A stretch of DNA of 64,000 nt from contig NC_089427.1 in NCBI RefSeq assembly GCF_013426205.1, positions 2,604,001 to 2,668,000 of the forward strand, given 5' to 3'. Numbering within the stretch: position 1 is the first letter of the stretch; each line of letters begins with the position of its first letter. Source of the stretch: Metarhizium brunneum (taxonomy: Eukaryota > Ascomycota > Sordariomycetes > Hypocreales > Clavicipitaceae). Below the pieces are notes generated by a model. It was not told the origin of the DNA and ran no database searches. It worked only from the letters and a program-made list of their open reading frames with translations. The position numbers were made by a program, and so were the translations under genes. This document shows positions 10,151 through 22,983 of this stretch, piece after piece.

Positions 10151-13100
10151 CTTGGGGACAGTTGCACTAGCTCGTGGACGTCCTAGAAGCCAAGTCGCCG
10201 AGTTAGCCACTGGAGATGATTCTGGCAATTTCTCGCGCACAGCAACATCGGTGGGTTTGGCCTAGCCACTTACCCAGATTCCTTCTCGTGTGAAGATTCG
10301 GTCTGCAGAATCCGCCGATTGACCTTAACGGTTACAAGAGTTGGACCGAATTGTATAAAGATCACCAGTGTCACATCTGGCCACACCGGACGATGCAACG
10401 CGCAGGGTCTGAAAGAACCAGTTGACCCAGACAGCCGTTTCCACGAAACTCTGTCCGGATTTTATTGGGGCCGCAAAGTAAAGACCATGCTGGCTCCAAC
10501 TGACCTGTTGCACAAAGCGTGACTGGATACACGACTTGGTCATGTCCGTAAAGTAGGAGAGGGGGCACGAGCAGCCCTGCCACGGCCTTGATTCGACAGA
10601 CGTGTTGGATCACATGATTCGTCCATATGCTGGCTGGGATTGAGCACGGTCGGATACATGACGGCAAGTTTGTAGAATGTCAAAATCTGACAGACATTGG
10701 GAGATGGATGTACGTAGTATGTGGTGTGCAGTTTGCCGAGTCCCGCGTGGCGGCATCGACTAAACGGAGTCGTACTCCATATTGATCTCTCCCGCCTTTC
10801 CCGCGTCCATGGGTTCCTATGGCGCCCGCTGTCAGCTACCAGTACTGGTTAGTTATTTTACCTGTCTGGTTAGTCTTATCCACACCATTTCACCCGACCC
10901 AAGACGACCGGCTAAGCCCAGGCAGGGATGGTCTCGACTCTCGAGTCACGAGTTCGAGTTTCGATTCCAACTTGTTTCCTCTCTCACGGCGGCTTTTCCG
11001 GTCAGTGTCATCCATCACGTTGGCATCAGCCGCTCGGAAGAAACTGTTGTTTGGACGCCCGGCCGACGTCGACACGCGCTCAATAGGGACCACGCACGCA
11101 TATTTGTGTCTAGTTCGAAATTATCCAAGCGTCTTTGTGAGGCTAGTTGCATCGAGTCTGCCATCAACAAGGCGAATACATGACCCTACGACGTCGTAGG
11201 CAACCGATACGATAATATGACTCCGTGGCAGAGCTGGCTGACCCCGCGGTGCCCGCGTCGATGCCGTCCTCGGGAATCGGGTCCAATAGATTTCTTTGAG
11301 CAAAACATCTTTCTTTAGTAGATTGCAACTTGTGCATGACAGACGGACGATGTGTCTGCTCGCCTTCATCGAACGTATACAAACACGAAAAACCCTGGCC
11401 TCGTTTCCCCAGCACCACCCTGGGCTTGGGGTCCTCAAATGCTGAGATGCTGGACCACTTGTGGCGTTGATGGATGAGAGACGAGGTGTGTGTGCAGCAT
11501 CTTCATTCACTATATTATATTTAGTATTTGGTGACACTACAGCACGAGGCCGGCCCAGTCGTCAATCAAATGTTGGATAGACCGTCGCTTCAGATGCAGT
11601 TTGGGTTTCGTTCGAAACAGGCGAGAGGCGGCAAGAGATGTGGTTTCAATATATTGCATGAGCTCTGGGAAGCTTTGCGAAGAAATGACTTGTTCCGAGA
11701 ACGTATCACTGCAGAGGAGAGAGAAACGGTCTCGGTGTTGGAAGAAGATTGGGACCGCAATCTTGGAAACAATGGCGATTCGCGCATTACGTCGTTAACA
11801 TAAGTAAATGGAATCCAAGAGAATGCACCAAGTACTCGTCAAGCAACTCGCAAGACAGCACCCACGTGCTATATCACCCAAAGGAGCCAGACTCACGTCG
11901 CCAAGAAACAGCAAACATGCGACTGACGCCCAACTCGAAATCGGCATTCATGTGCAACCCCCAGCAACAGAAGAAAGAACAGATAACCAAGTTATTACTA
12001 TTGTAGAAAGGGAAACTAAGACACGGCCTGGGAAACAAAAAACAGTCAAACACGCAGCCAGAGTTCGGGGAAAAAAGGAAGTCTTGCTACAGGTTCCAGT
12101 CCTCAACGCCAATCCGGCCTGGCCGTATGAATAAGAATCAATAGTTCCCCAAATGTGACCCAGGGGGGACACGACTCGAGCAAACCTCAATTCTGAGATG
12201 TCTTGATGAGACCCCCAGAACAACCATCATGTACCCTTGCCACACTGGTGATGCTTTCAGGGAAGGGAGCTGTCGCTGTTGACGTCGGGCACGTATTTTC
12301 CGCCACGAAGCCATTCCATGCGTCTTAAGCCTCTTTGATCCAAACAAGCTGTAGTGGGACAATCACCACCACTTTGACCGACTTGACTTGATTGTCGTGG
12401 GAAGATGAAGCATCCCACAATTTCATCGATATTAGGTGGTGATGATACTGGCACATCGAGAAATGGGCTAGAAGATGGGTTGTAATGCGATAGTTTCTCA
12501 CCGGTCATGTTACTATTTTCTGTAGACTGCAGGACAACCCGTTGTTGTGCTTCTTTGCAATAGCAAAGCATCATCAGTCATGGCCCTAGGAGCAAGCCAT
12601 CAAGAGGCCCCAGCGTCGAATCACATACCTTGAAGGAGGTGCTTTGTACGGAGTACGGAGTACAAATGTCATGTACGATGCGGTATTAAGCAACGCAGAT
12701 TTCGGCTGACACGCACACGCCATTGACCATGTGTACATTCATGCGCAACAGCTGTAGTGGTTTGTCGACAATGTGGGGAGCCACGATCGGACCGCTGCGA
12801 CGTGAGGCGGCGAACTAGAGTTCATCAGACTGTTGAGTATGACAAGTCACGACGCTAATCGTGGCATGGGTTTACGTCAAGATGTGGCAGTCAGACATTA
12901 AAACGATCTGGCCATGCGCGCCAGAGTTCAGCTAAGACGGTAGCATGCGCAATGCAACCGAGCAGGGCCACGCAATATGGCCCGGATTTCTTACATTTTT
13001 GCATGATACTACTTCGTGCTCGATATTGTTTCTGGTCTCAAACACAAACAAAGACACGGCATTGAGTGGGCGTGGATGGCAACGTGGGACATGTGGGGAG

Positions 13101-14400
13101 GTAGTATGTACTTGAACCATGAAGAAGAATGTGGAGAGAGAGCATCGAGGATGAGGGCAGTTGAGGTTCTTGCCAAGTCGCCAAGTCCCCAAGTCTCCAA
13201 ACTCTCCAACGCAAACGCGGGCGCTGCTGCCGCCGTCGTGCTGGAATGGAGAGAGGGAGTGAGATATGAAGATGGAAGAGGAAGGAGCTAGTGAGCCAAT
13301 GACCTAGTCCGACAGAGAATTAGTATGTACGCCGTTCCCCAGTCTTTCCCGCCAGCCATTTGCTCCTGCCGTTCACGGTTCCGGCCGCGGGAAAGGAAGT
13401 TGCCCACTTGCCGGTCGCGCTTGCGGCTGTTGTGGCCACGCTTTGGCAGGGCTCCACCGTGGCTCTCCAGATCGATACGTATTCCATACCGAGTACTCCG
13501 TACGTACTACGGAATATTAAACTCTGTTCAACTTCGTTCAAGGTCGACCGCATCACGTTGCGCTACCGCCAAACTCCCATCACGTCCCAGCAGCCACGAT
13601 GTTTTACCTCCAGCCCCTTTATTCCCTATCATGCAGCTGGTCGCACGGGCTTGGCTTGATTCCGATCCAAAGGACGATCGTATGCTGCCACAGAATAGTA
13701 CTTCACCCGACCCCTTGCTTGCGCCGCCGAGGCTTGCATCCTAGCCTATCTTGGCCATGTCCCTTTGCTTCCTTCCGTCCGTCCATGTGATTTGCGAGGC
13801 TGCTTTTTCTCCAAAGTAAACATGTATCCACTGCTGACAACCTAAATAGCCGACCTGCTTATGCTGAAGCTTCGACAGTGCCTGAGCTCGGCGTAACCTC
13901 AACCCTGAACGTGAATGGACCAGGCGAATGATGGCGCTGGGGATGGTCGCATCGCACGATGCTGATGCCAATCCCAGTACGAAGTGCCAGTGCTGATGGC
14001 CGATGCCATTGGCGGGGCGCAGGCTTGCGCATCTGGCATCCTCGACAACTCTTAAACCCTGGTCACCGGCTAGCAGGCGTCGGGTAATGATGATCCTGAT
14101 TCTCAGGTCTCGCCAACTCGCCCAGCGGCCGTTGAAGTCGACACCAGGTTCGCATTGGTCCCTCTTACTCACCGGTCCCACACCCTACATTGCGGGAAAG
14201 GGCCTTTGTCTTTGCTCCCGTCACATCACATGGCCAGCCAGGTGAGGTTTATGTACGGAGTAGTGTGGCACGATACGGAGTATTCAGATCAGGGAGTGTG
14301 TCTTGATATCTATCCAGATCGATACTCTCGAGCATGAGAGCATATCTTGACATTTTCGTGCTTGACAGTTGAACGAGATTAGTAACATCAACAACAACAA

Positions 14401-14435
<35 letters not shown>

Positions 14436-14454
14436 CCATCATCACCATCATCAC
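14401..14454. repeat. CAT/CAC trinucleotide microsatellite
   Basis: Eleven CAT units followed by interspersed CAC and CAT units, preceded by a short CAA run from about 14388. On the minus strand it reads as a poly-Asp frame, which is an artefact of the repeat. Confidence 0.95.
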
Positions 14455-15047
14455 CAAAATTGGCAGAACATTGTCGCGCTTGGCGTATGTCGAACACAGT
14501 GGCTGTGTTCAGATGCCAACAACAGCCGCACTTTGTTATTCTCCGATCAGAATGTGGCGATCATGTCGGAGTAGTCACGCGGACCTCATTAACATTGTAT
14601 TGTCGGAACACGCGAAAACAGAAAGCTTGAACGGAGTAACTACTATTGGCAATGTGAGAATCGCCCACTACTGCCTGCAGACTCCAGGGCTGAGATTTGG
14701 TATTACGAAAAAGCCGCGTTGGCGTTCCGGGTATATTATGTTGTTTCTCGGTACCCGAGCACCCAGGCCAACAAGACTCAGCCAAGTAACTTCCGGCAGA
14801 CACACATTTAGCCAAGAATGTCTCTGCACCCCTGGTCTGCATATGCTACTCGTCTCGCGTTGCATGAAAACTACCATCAGGCAAACAAGCAGAACAAAAA
14901 ACGCCAAAAGCAAGTAAATATTAGCATCATTGGACGGGGATTGCTGCCATGATCCAAAAGCCACACAGTTCAACACATAGTCGCAGAGGCCAGCCAGATA
15001 TGCACAAGTGGTGTGACTGTGAGAAGAAAACAGAAAAGGGTTGCAGG

Positions 15048-15070
15048 CACACACACACACACACACACAC
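15048..15070. repeat. CA dinucleotide repeat
   Basis: About eleven and a half uninterrupted CA units in intergenic DNA. Confidence 0.95.
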
Positions 15071-15963
15071 ATATGTCGGTCCAACAGCATGGAGCCTGGG
15101 GATGGAATACGGGGAAGTGCACTTGTTTTGACATTTCCCATCCTGTACTCCGTACTATGCACGCATCATATTGTACGTGATTGACCTCGCCGACCGAGCT
15201 ACCTTTGCCCACCCCCTTGCAGCATCTCGTCATGCTGTTGGTCACAATCCGCAGTCCGATCGGGTAGCCCACGTTGTGTCTTTGTTCCCATCAAAACGAG
15301 CGTTGGTGCCAAAAGGAAATTCAACCCTGGCCTTGGTCTGAGTTGTGAGTGGCACTCCGTACTCCGTACCCCTCAGTCTGCTGAAATACAATCCAGCACG
15401 GTGCCATGACTTTGCCCTCCTCACCGAGCCATCTCTACTCTCCCACGACTTGACCATCGTCACCTTCTTGGCCTGCCAGGCAAGATTGTCCGCAGCCACT
15501 GGAACAACGACCGCCTCATTGCCCATGCACATCGGCACCACGCATCACGTATTGGTCCGCGCTATCCGTCATCCTTGCCTGATGAACAGACGGGCACACC
15601 GCGACGACAACTAGCCAAGGAAGCAGCATCAGCAATCAGCAGCATCAGCTTCCGCGTTTCTTGCCGCACCGACCAACATCAGCCCTTTCGAACTTCTGCC
15701 TCTGTGTGCGCCTTTGCGCCCTGGGAACTTTAGGCCTTTGGACCGTTGGAGACCACAGCCCACAAAGCATCTTACGCGACACGCCACCGCTGAACTTCGA
15801 CTTCCTCTCCCAAACTTGGTTCCAACGCTAGCTTGACTCCATTCTCACATCCCATCTCCGCCGTGGGACCCCCGGCCGCCTTCTTCTCGTCGCCCATTCC
15901 AAGGCGCCGCCGATTGCGAAGCCTCTTCCCTTTGTCCAGAGTCTAGACACCGTGGACACCGGC

Positions 15964-15991
15964 TGGGTCCTGGGTCCTGGGTCCTGGGTCC
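15964..15991. repeat. TGGGTCC heptamer, four perfect tandem copies
   Basis: Four exact copies of TGGGTCC lie about 320 bases upstream of the proposed start of the transcription-factor gene, so probably in its promoter or leader. Seven is not a multiple of three, which agrees with non-coding sequence. Confidence 0.9.
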
Positions 15992-16307
15992 TGCCGCGCT
16001 ACAGCCTACACCCCTCTCGCGGATGCATAGTTGGATCAATTGATACTATACTAGTACTACTCAAGCCTTCCATGACGATGGTCCTTGTGGAGCCTTAGAA
16101 AACCGAACCCCCTCCCTGGGCGAGTTGCAACACAACATTTCATCAGCCTACAATGCTTTGCGGCCTTGCCGCGCCGCATCTGCTCCTTGTGTCTCTGAGG
16201 CAAAGACGATACTTGACTTTCCACGTGCTAGTACCTGAGGCTTGGCCCATTCTTGCACAACTGATGCTAGTCTTGTCCAACACACCTCGTCACGCTGGAC
16301 GACTACC

Positions 16308-19300
16308 ATGGTAAGGAGCCCTTTCTGGCCTGTGTCCAAGTTCACGGCAACCCGCATGAGATATATCACTATTGCTTTCTCCTCTTCTCCCCTTCTCATA
16401 CTATTGCACACTGCGTTACCTAATTATCATTTGGGTATTCCAATTCCTTGTCTGCCCTCCTGCTCCGGTACTCCACTCGGTGAGTTGGAAAGTATCATAG
16501 CGTTATCCCTTCTGATCCAATCGTATTTCTCATAATCGACCCTGGTGTTTTTTCCTTGTCTGATACTAGCAGAAGCACCTGGCTGACTCAAGATATAGGA
16601 GCTCACACGGTCTATAATTCACAAGCGTCCACAGCCCAATGCTGGTATTGGGACATCGCCGCTTGCACATCAACCGCCCCTTTTTTTCTCAGTCGACTCT
16701 TTTCAACAGCTTCCTTTTGACTACCAGCCTCCATTTGAGCAGGACAGTCTGTCACATGGCCAAACTTCTAGCTTTGAAAGTCGTTATACACCCCAGTTGG
16801 AACAGGCACCAGCAAAGCGTCGGAAACTTGACGCCAACACCAGCACCATGCCACTGAGATGCTCTTCCACAGAGTATCAGGGTCACTCTGAGAAAGCCTT
16901 ACCTGTTAGCCTTTATGAAGCGGGCGGTCATGAACCCCAATCCATCTTGCCAAGATGGGCCCAACCAGTGATACCCACTTCACAGAGCTTGGCTCAATTC
17001 CCCAGGCGAATGGCCGAATTGATGATGTGTGGTGGCTGTGGAGGCGATGAGCAGCCTGATGGTATGAGATCCCCCCCCTTTCCTTGTCCCTTTTCTGTGT
17101 CCTATTTACCCACATTACCATTTGATTATATAAAATCATTAGATACTGACTCTTACTACTATGATGAAAAGACTACTTCTCTCTGCCTCATGCGCCGCCT
17201 GAGATGTATGAATCAAGCAAACCATACTCTACGGAAACACAACCAATGGTGGGACCTCAAGTGCTACCGGAAACCATTGCGTTTCCCTTGATTGACGTAA
17301 AAGACTTCAGTCATGGAATCTTTAGCGAGGATTCAGCGCACGACACTTCAACACATGCAACATTTGCTCAAGAAATTCAGCTGCAAACCACGCCAGAGCT
17401 CATGCAGGATGGTTTCATCTACACTCACAATACTATATTTCCTAGTATCTTCCCAAATCAACTTGTCAAGCAAGAACAAGAACTGCTCAGCTCGCCTGTG
17501 TTCGGACAAGACAGCTTGGTACGGAGCGAACAAGTCCACGCCAGCTATGTGCTAAACCCAATGAATCCATCTGTTGCACAATCGATGCAACAGGCAGACA
17601 TCCCCCCGGTCTTGATAGTGTCTCCTGGAAGTCTCATAGATCCTGTACACCAAGGGTCTTGGGCGAACACGAATATGCATGTTCAACAGTCGAACTTTGA
17701 TATTTTGTTGCCGAACCAGCGTGGCGGAAAGCGAGGCCCATTCCGTGACCCTAACCTTCGGGAGCAAACAGCTCAAACAAGAAAAATCGGATCTTGTATC
17801 CGGTGCAGAATGCAGCGAATAAGAGTAAGTACCTCTGTCATAGCTCATCTCCCAACTTGTAGCCGCGTATTGCGTGGTAGTTTGTGGCGAAGTTCAGATA
17901 TGAATAACTTACCAACAATGGTGCTCAAACTCTTAGTGCGAACATAATCCAGATGAGCCAGGAGGCGCATGTCTAACCTGCAAGAAAGTTTCCAACACAA
18001 AAGCAGGCAGGTTTCCATGCCTGAGATACAAAATTACCGACATTCGACTCTTCAAACCGGGGCAAGTTCCAGGATATGAATGGACAAGGCGGTGGAACAA
18101 CAACATATCTGATCCGATTCAAAAATGGGCATCATCGGATGTCAAGTCTATCCGCATCTCAGCCGGCTATTCTACAAAATGTATCGACTTGAAAGTCCGA
18201 AAATTTGTACCGCAAGAGGGCGACAAATTAGAACGAACGTGGGATTTTGAAGGAAGAAAGAGGTCGGTGAAAATCCCGCCTTATGCTTTGATGGATCTAG
18301 ATGACGGAAAGTCAGCATACATGTCGCATATTCGAGATACTATGGGCGATACTCTGCAACATGTGGCTGAGCGCTCCTGTGGTTTGTTGAAGAAGACGTA
18401 TATCCAGGCGTTCCAAATGTACCAGGATCCATCAATTCCAGAGGACTGGAAACAACTTTTCGATTGGACCTTCAGGTTATGGGTCGCTGTTCGACTTTCG
18501 ACGACCTCGGAGTTTATTGTTGGTGAAGAAAAGCTAGGCATGCCGGACAACATTCTAGACAGCACGAGCCCTCATAGTGGCAAGATTCCTGTCCCGCCAG
18601 TCCTTGGTGCACAGTTGGACCTTGTCTTGATTCATCATATCCAAACAAAGCTCAGACGCGAGCTGCTGGACAAGTTACAAAAAATGATTCTCAAGAACAA
18701 GCCAAGTACATGGTTTGTAACGTACCTAGTGACCTTCATGTTGCTGCACAATGCAGCACTAATTACGGCGCATGACGCCGCATATGCTAGGAAGCATGGG
18801 ATTAAAGTAAGTTAAAAAGATACGAGAGAGATTCTCGAGAGAAATAGCCTCCTTCAGCCCACAGCAGGGCTTTTTGGACCCCGCGCGCTTTTCGCAAGTG
18901 CCTGATCAGACGGTCGAACAATGCCGAGAATCTTTTTGCTAACGATTGACACTCAGCGTCGATTTGCACGCGAGGACAAGGTTAAGGAATACCATCTTGG
19001 TAAGACATGAGATGCCGTCTTTTTCTAGCCATGTCCGCCGTGAAAATTTTCGTGACAGTTGCTGACGACAGGCCGTTTTGTTGAGCTGTTAGGGGCAAAC
19101 ATTCTTCTGGCTCATTTCCACTACTGTAACAAGGGTTGGTATCCATTCTCGGAGGATTGCAAGGGCCAGGATCTGCGGGCACTTGCAGATCTAAATGACG
19201 ATAAGATTCGGTTTGTGCATGCGACGAGGAAGTTTGCCAGGGAACACAGTGAGTCCCACTTCTACCCCCAAGGCCGTGTACAATAATGCCAGTGAACCAG

Positions 19301-19442
19301 ACTGCTGGGGCGGCGCTAATGCGCGTTGTGATACATAGAACGAGAATGGGATATACTGCGTGAACAAGGAGCTTGGGAAGATGATTACTTTTTTGTTAGC
19401 CAACTGTTTGAGGAGAACTGGCATCCCCGGTCTGATGGATAG
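16308..19442 (+). CDS. fungal Zn-cluster (C6) transcription factor
   Basis: Proposed exons: 16308-16310, 16599-16644, 16693-17061, 17172-17824, 17937-18806, 18957-18999, 19072-19248, 19339-19442; 754 residues, all joins in frame. The binuclear cluster straddles an intron (17825-17936): CIRCRMQRIRC then EHNPDEPGGACLTC, spacing C-x2-C-x6-C-x10-C-x2-C-x12-C, typical of fungal sequence-specific regulators except for the long last gap. Upstream is RGPFRDPNLREQTAQTRK, then a Gln/Ser-rich N-terminus with a basic patch PAKRRKLD. The C-terminal 350 residues are helical and end in VSQLFEENWHPRSDG. The weak point is the 5' end: exon 1 would be only the ATG before GTAAGG, and exon 2 just 46 nt. Exons from 16693 on are well supported. 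Target genes unknown; no biosynthetic cluster adjoins it. Confidence 0.85.
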
Positions 19443-20389
19443 CTGTTCCCGCGTTTGGCGTGGAAGCGGTGAGGGAGGGAGCGAGCACTTTTCGCAGGTA
19501 CTCTCCGTACGTTGCAATTTAATGAAGCAAGTGAAGCGCTAGAGGAGGATACTTGCAGACAGGCAGACATGCAGCAAGCCCAAAATGGAAGAACAAAGTA
19601 CTCCTTACCTTGGCGAAAATTCTTTTCCTATGGCTACTCTCGCCCCTGGCCCCAACATGCAGAAGCCGTCTTCATCCAGCTATTCCCTCCCGGATGTAGC
19701 AGATTGGACTGCAGAGATGCATGCAAGTACACGCACAGGACTCGGCGGGAAAGAAGGCAGAGCGAGCGGCGTATGACATATGTTGATACTGCCTGATTGA
19801 GGGCTCTGGACCGGGCCAAGGACTGAGAGATGGTATTGCGTTGATGGAAAACTAATTTCCGGTAACACAAAAAAAGAATCCTTCTTTCTTATCTCTTCTC
19901 CCGTCCCCCGTCTTGACCGTCGCCTTGTTTTGTTTGTTTGCCTGTCTGCAAGCTTCCGGCTAACAGCATCCATACTCCCTACATCTGGGCACCTGACCTC
20001 ATCTCTTGGGATGCCCAGACCTTGTTCTATTCCCGATGTGCTGGGAGCTGTTAGACATGGGACGGAACACTGGATGAAAGATGCATTGCCGATCTTTTTC
20101 GTACGCCCTATGTCTACGCCATGATTGAATGTGTGGCGTTGACTGGGCCCTGGGTGACGGGACACCACATGTTGCCGTATTTCGATCGCGAATCTCGTAA
20201 CACGCCGTGTGACAGACTCTCGCTTCTCGTCTTATCTACTGATCACATCTCCATGTGTCTCTTGCCCCATTTACCGGGGAAAGGTGGAAATACAACCCTG
20301 GACTCTCGGGTTCAGAAAAGGGAAATGAAGAGAAAGGAAAGAGAACGGTGAGGAGCTCCACTCGAGCTTGAGAATTGGGGGTAAGAGGC

Positions 20390-20412
20390 AAAAAAAAAAA
20401 AAAAAAAAAAAA
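20390..20412. repeat. 23-base poly-A tract
   Basis: Uninterrupted run of A following GTAAGAGGC. I found no target-site duplication or element body beside it, so it is listed only as a homopolymer. Confidence 0.9.
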
Positions 20413-21363
20413 CTGCGCCCGCCAGCGGCTTGTCGTTGTTTGCGCCACCGGCCGTGAACGTCGTTTTCAACAGAAGGCTGTGCGTGCGGCTCCCAAGGTC
20501 AGCCGAAACTTGTCTGTGGCGCTTGACAGCCCGGGGTGCTGGATCAGGTGTCGAGCCACTGAGATGTTGCGTGGTCAATAGTACTCCATCTGCCAGGCAA
20601 GTATCTAGCATTTTCGCAACATTGAATCGTCGGCACTCCAGCCATGTTATCCAACCTTAGCGCCGTACTCCGCCCGGATGCATTGCATACGCCGCATTCC
20701 GTTCCCTAGGCTCGGGTCAAGCATCTTGCCTTCCCCTTGACTAGTACATACTACATGTACCTGGGGCCCCCGGTCTTTCCTAAACATCTCCATAAAGCAA
20801 GATCCACATGTCAGTTACCTGCGGTCAAGTAGTAAGGATTCCCTGGAAGGCTTCACAGCAATATGGTCCATTTCCAGCTGCTTGAGAGGACGCCACAAGC
20901 CCTCTTCGAACGAGGGTGTTCCAGTTTACCCTGATGAAGCGGGAGACCTTATACCAACAGCGGACGCCGACTTCACCACCCGTCCGGTTTGCCGTTTTGT
21001 TTGTCGCCTCGTAGTCAGGTTCACTTTTCGATAAACTCCCTCTCTACTATTGAGTCCCGAATATGATTGGTTATGTGTTATTTTAAGACGGTGAATCAAG
21101 GCTGAAGACATCGTGATGCTCGAAGCGGCCCGTAGGTACTTACCCGCCCGCCACAATATGAGTACATGCCGGCTTGCGATACATATGCGCGCACCCGTTG
21201 AGGGTCTGTAAGCTCCAGCAAATGCTACTTTTTTTTTTCTGGGAGTAGTAAAGTGACTGAGCGAAGGATAAGGGGGTGTGTATGTGTTGTGCAAACAAGC
21301 CCGTGGACTAGCCCAGTACCCGTGAAGATACAAATATATAGACATATATACGTACATACACCG

Positions 21364-21389
21364 ACACACACACACACACATATATATAT
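21364..21389. repeat. AC repeat followed by TA repeat
   Basis: AC units (21364-21380) run directly into TA units (21381-21389), in the promoter-side sequence of the dioxygenase gene. Confidence 0.9.
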
Positions 21390-21593
21390 CTGTTCGTCCC
21401 TTTGTTTTTGGGAGACTCGATATCTTCATTGACATTGAAGCATCTTCTGTCTCTTCTTCCAATTTTTCTATTCATTGACCAAACTTTGTAAAGTTCAATC
21501 AAAGGGTTATATTTTCGGACAGGTATAATGAAGTTGTCACATCACGTACCTAGGAACAGTCCGCTAATTATCCTTAGTGTCACTGAAGCAGCA

Positions 21594-22983
21594 ATGGCGC
21601 CTGAATTGAACGGACCAGTTATCGGATCGCGAATCGCCCCTACACACGATGTTGCGTTTCCAGCTCCGTTGGTCGAGGTTTCAGGACTTCCGAATGGATT
21701 TCCTGCCATGCTTGACTCGCCTTTAGCATGGTCAGGAAGACAGTTCAAAAGAGATTCAGACTATGTGTTCCGCCTTGAAGAGCCACACTTGATTGAGATC
21801 GATCAGGCACTCCAGGAGTTCAAGAGTAAGCCGAGAGAAGCTGTCGTCCATTTGACTTGAATCGTAATAACTGACGGGAAGTCGGCAGAGCTTGGCTTGG
21901 ACGGAGACTTGGTTTCGACTCAAAACTTTGCCCTACCCACTCTTGGCCTAAAGCTCCTCGACTTGCAACGGGATATATATTGTGGTAAAGGGTTCGGCCT
22001 TGTCCGTGGTTTAGATCCTCAGCGATATTCGGTTGAAGATTTGACCACCATCTATATGGGAATCCAGTGCTACATAGCAAACCTTCAAGGAAGACAAGAC
22101 AAGAAGGGAAACATGCTCGGTAAGTAAATTCTGCTGCATTGAGGTTCATCGACAGTTGTACTTAAACTCTGTCACAAGTTCACATCATAGCGGACAATTC
22201 AACCAAAATGAAGGCCTTGCACCATCGCCATTCGACTGCACCTATTGTAAGTTTAATGAGATTTGAGTTGCTTCTTCAGAAAGCCTTATTGACATATCTC
22301 GACTGTAGACCTTTCACAACGAAGAAGCTGGAGATATTATAAGCTGGCTTACCAGGAGTACTGCGGTCTCTGGCGGAAAGTGTATTCTTGCTTCCGTATA
22401 TACCGTTTATAATGCACTTGCAGCATCGCGCCCTGACTTGGTGCGCGTCCTTGCACGGTCTGACTGGCCATTTGCATTGTAAGTACCCGAAGCGGCTACC
22501 AACCTCATTAGCAGGAAACTTACACTCAGTGATAATAGGCCACGGTTTCAATGCCGTCCCGTCCTATTCTACCATGACCGTAGGATTATTTCCAACTTTG
22601 GTAGAGCCGCCTTGCTAGGCAGCGCAAGCCACGTCCGACCAGACCGACTCCCCAAGCTCAACAGTATCCAGATTGAGGCTCTAGATGCCATTGAGAGAAT
22701 TGCACAAGCAACGCAACTCGAAATCACTACACAGGCCGGAGACATTCACTTTATTAACAATCTGGCTGTCCTTCACCGGCGCGAAGGTTTTACCAACGGA
22801 AGCTCCACGATAGAGAAGCGCCATCTAGTACGAATGAGGCTTCGTGATTCTGAGATGGGATGGAGTATCCCGAACGAGCTGAAGGACGAATGGGTAGAGA
22901 CCTTTGACCCGAAACTAAACCGCGTGTGGCATCTCGAGTCGATGCCAGACGGCTTCTTCCCTTTGCGATCGCAAGCAAACTGA
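21594..22983 (+). CDS. TauD/TfdA-like Fe(II)/2-oxoglutarate dioxygenase
   Basis: Exons 21594-21825, 21889-22119, 22179-22246, 22309-22478, 22539-22983 give 381 residues. The fold is the fungal TauD/TfdA family, non-haem iron oxygenases that couple 2-oxoglutarate decarboxylation to substrate hydroxylation. Seen: FPAPLVEVSGLP near the start; GKGFGLVRGLDPQRYSVEDL; the iron-site motif H180-x-E182 (TFHNEE); the distal His313 in NNLAVLHRR; and Arg332 in RHLVRMRLRD for the cosubstrate. The second iron ligand is Glu, where many relatives have Asp. I chose ATG 21594 (GCAATGG, MAPELNGP); an in-frame ATG at 21528 would add 22 residues. No targeting signal, so cytosolic. Substrate unknown; taurine or another sulfonate cannot be assumed. 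Confidence 0.9.

Larger units (their letters stand above)
12648..15367. repeat. cluster of the ACGGAGTA/TACTCCGT motif (8 copies)
   Basis: Cores at 12648 and 12655 (tandem, period 7), 13494, 14255, 14275, 14631, 15146 and 15360, in both orientations. The common extended form is AGTACTCCGTAC. Chance predicts about two copies in the whole 64 kb. Function unknown. Confidence 0.85.
10151..16307. other. 6.2 kb intergenic region with motif cluster and microsatellites
   Basis: No convincing gene. The part next to 10151 holds the probable 5'-UTR intron of the kinase-like gene (about 10184-10275). Short frames at 10782-11183 and 11528-12134 have no domain or splice support. The region holds eight copies of the dispersed motif (12648-15367), a CAT microsatellite (14401-14454), a CA repeat (15048-15070) and a TGGGTCC heptamer array (15964-15991). 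From about 15600 on the sequence is pyrimidine-rich and probably forms the long leader of the transcription-factor gene. Confidence 0.5.
19443..21593. other. 2.1 kb intergenic region
   Basis: Between the transcription factor and the dioxygenase I see no gene. It contains a 23-base A run (20390-20412), a CA/TA repeat (21364-21389) and AT-rich sequence next to the dioxygenase start. In-frame sequence from 21528 could extend the dioxygenase by 22 residues. Confidence 0.5.

Noticed and set aside
10782..11199. Two overlapping 126-133 codon frames
   Set aside because: No domain and no introns, and the frames overlap each other on the same strand; typical chance frames.
14249..14497. Minus-strand frame with a long Asp run
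   Set aside because: The Asp run is a translation of the CAT microsatellite; nothing coding on either side.
16639..16857. Alternative frame starting MLVLGHRR across the transcription factor's second intron
   Set aside because: The frame that joins to the long downstream exons is the one spliced at 16644/16693; the alternative ends quickly and has no continuation.
21528..21593. 22-residue upstream extension of the dioxygenase
   Set aside because: In frame, but the later ATG has the better context and the extension has no family-like or targeting character; kept only as an alternative.
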